The notes under the pieces: model-generated
The model's database searches: none
What the model was told of the DNA's origin: nothing
The model's input: the letters and a program-made list of their open reading frames with translations, nothing else
Shown here: positions 5,455 through 5,639 of the stretch, one piece after another
Position numbering within the stretch: position 1 is the stretch's first letter
Layout: every line of letters starts with the position of its first letter
Made by a program: the position numbers and the translations under genes
NCBI GenBank assembly: GCA_030544185.1
Contig: JAUNRO010000126.1
Coordinates: 1-5,639, forward strand
Direction: 5' to 3'
Length of the DNA stretch: 5,639 nt
Origin: Propionibacteriaceae bacterium
GTDB taxonomy: Bacteria; Actinomycetota; Actinomycetes; Propionibacteriales; Propionibacteriaceae

Positions 5455-5505
5455 ATGGCGCCGCAATCCGCGGCGCGAACTCTCGCTCCTCGTTCCTCGC
5501 GCCGT
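5451..5505. repeat. Direct repeat, copy 1 (55 bases shared with 5585-5639)
   Basis: These 55 bases are identical to the last 55 bases of the window, giving a period of 134. The left boundary is sharp: the base before is T here and C in the second copy. The copy begins at the last base of the final coding triplet of the SRPBCC-hemerythrin gene and supplies its TAG stop (5452-5454). It contains two mutually exclusive inverted repeats: 5458-5464 with 5470-5476, and CGGCGCGA (5471-5478) with TCGCGCCG (5497-5504). The true unit may be longer, because the second copy is cut by the window end. Confidence 0.9.
5458..5476 (+). terminator. GC-rich hairpin after the SRPBCC-hemerythrin gene, possible terminator
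   Basis: GCGCCGC (5458-5464) pairs with GCGGCGC (5470-5476) around a five-base loop AATCC, three bases after the TAG stop. The stem is all G-C. No T-run follows, as in many actinobacterial terminators, so the call rests on position and stem strength. The same hairpin recurs in the second repeat copy at 5592-5610. Confidence 0.5.
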
Positions 5506-5584
5506 CGTCTCCGCTGCGCTACGACTCCTTGGGCTCGTCCACTCGGCCCCTGAGGGACGCTCGACGGACCCGACAAATGGCGCC
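5506..5584. other. Spacer between repeat copies, no gene seen
   Basis: These 79 bases link the two copies. GTCGT (5504-5508) and ACGAC (5521-5525) can pair around a 12-base loop. At the right end ATGGCGCCAT (5577-5586) is a perfect palindrome overlapping the start of copy 2, and ATGGCGCC also occurs at 5455 and 5589. No coding frame is convincing. The segment is probably part of a longer repeat unit. Confidence 0.5.
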
Positions 5585-5639
5585 ATAGATGGCGCCGCAA
5601 TCCGCGGCGCGAACTCTCGCTCCTCGTTCCTCGCGCCGT
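5585..5639. repeat. Direct repeat, copy 2, cut by the window end
   Basis: This copy matches 5451-5505 base for base, including both inverted repeats. Because identity continues to the last base, the repeat length and the number of further copies beyond the window are unknown. Confidence 0.9.

Noticed and set aside
4252..5586. Minus-strand frame of 444 codons opposite the SRPBCC-hemerythrin gene
   Set aside because: It is a shadow of a well-supported gene; no motifs are seen, and it would also run through the repeat region.
5451..5639. CRISPR array
   Set aside because: There are only two copies, each at least 55 bases with a 79-base gap. CRISPR repeats are shorter with evenly sized spacers, and no cas gene is present.

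Overview
The window is high-GC DNA with GTG starts beside ATG starts, tight gene overlaps, a probable leaderless start and strong GC bias at third codon positions. This points to an actinomycete. The ether-lipid-type enzymes and the SDR subtype recall Propionibacteriales or related orders, but no taxonomic marker is present and the lineage is a guess.

Layout. Positions 1-617 are read on the minus strand. A 59-codon gene (438-617) encodes a small, apparently secreted peptide with two cysteines near its C-terminus. It is followed 18 bases later by the 5' part of a multi-pass membrane protein gene (1-419) that runs off the window. Its layout resembles the N-terminal sensor region of an actinobacterial histidine kinase, but no kinase domain is visible. 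Positions 618-802 form a divergent intergenic region. From 803 everything reads on the plus strand: a short-chain dehydrogenase/reductase (803-1570), a PlsC-type acyltransferase (1689-2555), an FAD-dependent alkyl-DHAP synthase-like protein overlapping it by four bases (2552-4279), and a two-domain SRPBCC-hemerythrin protein (4351-5454). The window ends in structured repeat DNA: a segment of at least 55 bases starts at 5451 and recurs exactly at 5585.

How the genes may work together. Acyltransferase, alkyl-DHAP synthase and SDR are the three activities that would turn dihydroxyacetone phosphate into 1-alkyl-glycerol-3-phosphate: acylation of DHAP, exchange of the acyl chain for a fatty alcohol, then reduction of the ketone. 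The four-base overlap and the order of the genes make a compact ether-lipid module the best reading. The synthase assignment is strong. The exact substrates of the acyltransferase and the SDR are inferred. The SRPBCC-hemerythrin protein downstream couples a predicted hydrophobic-ligand pocket to a complete set of diiron ligands. Whether it belongs to the lipid pathway is open.

The items most worth follow-up are the small peptide and membrane-protein pair, the candidate ether-lipid operon, the SRPBCC-hemerythrin fusion, and the repeat whose first base lies inside the last coding triplet of a gene.
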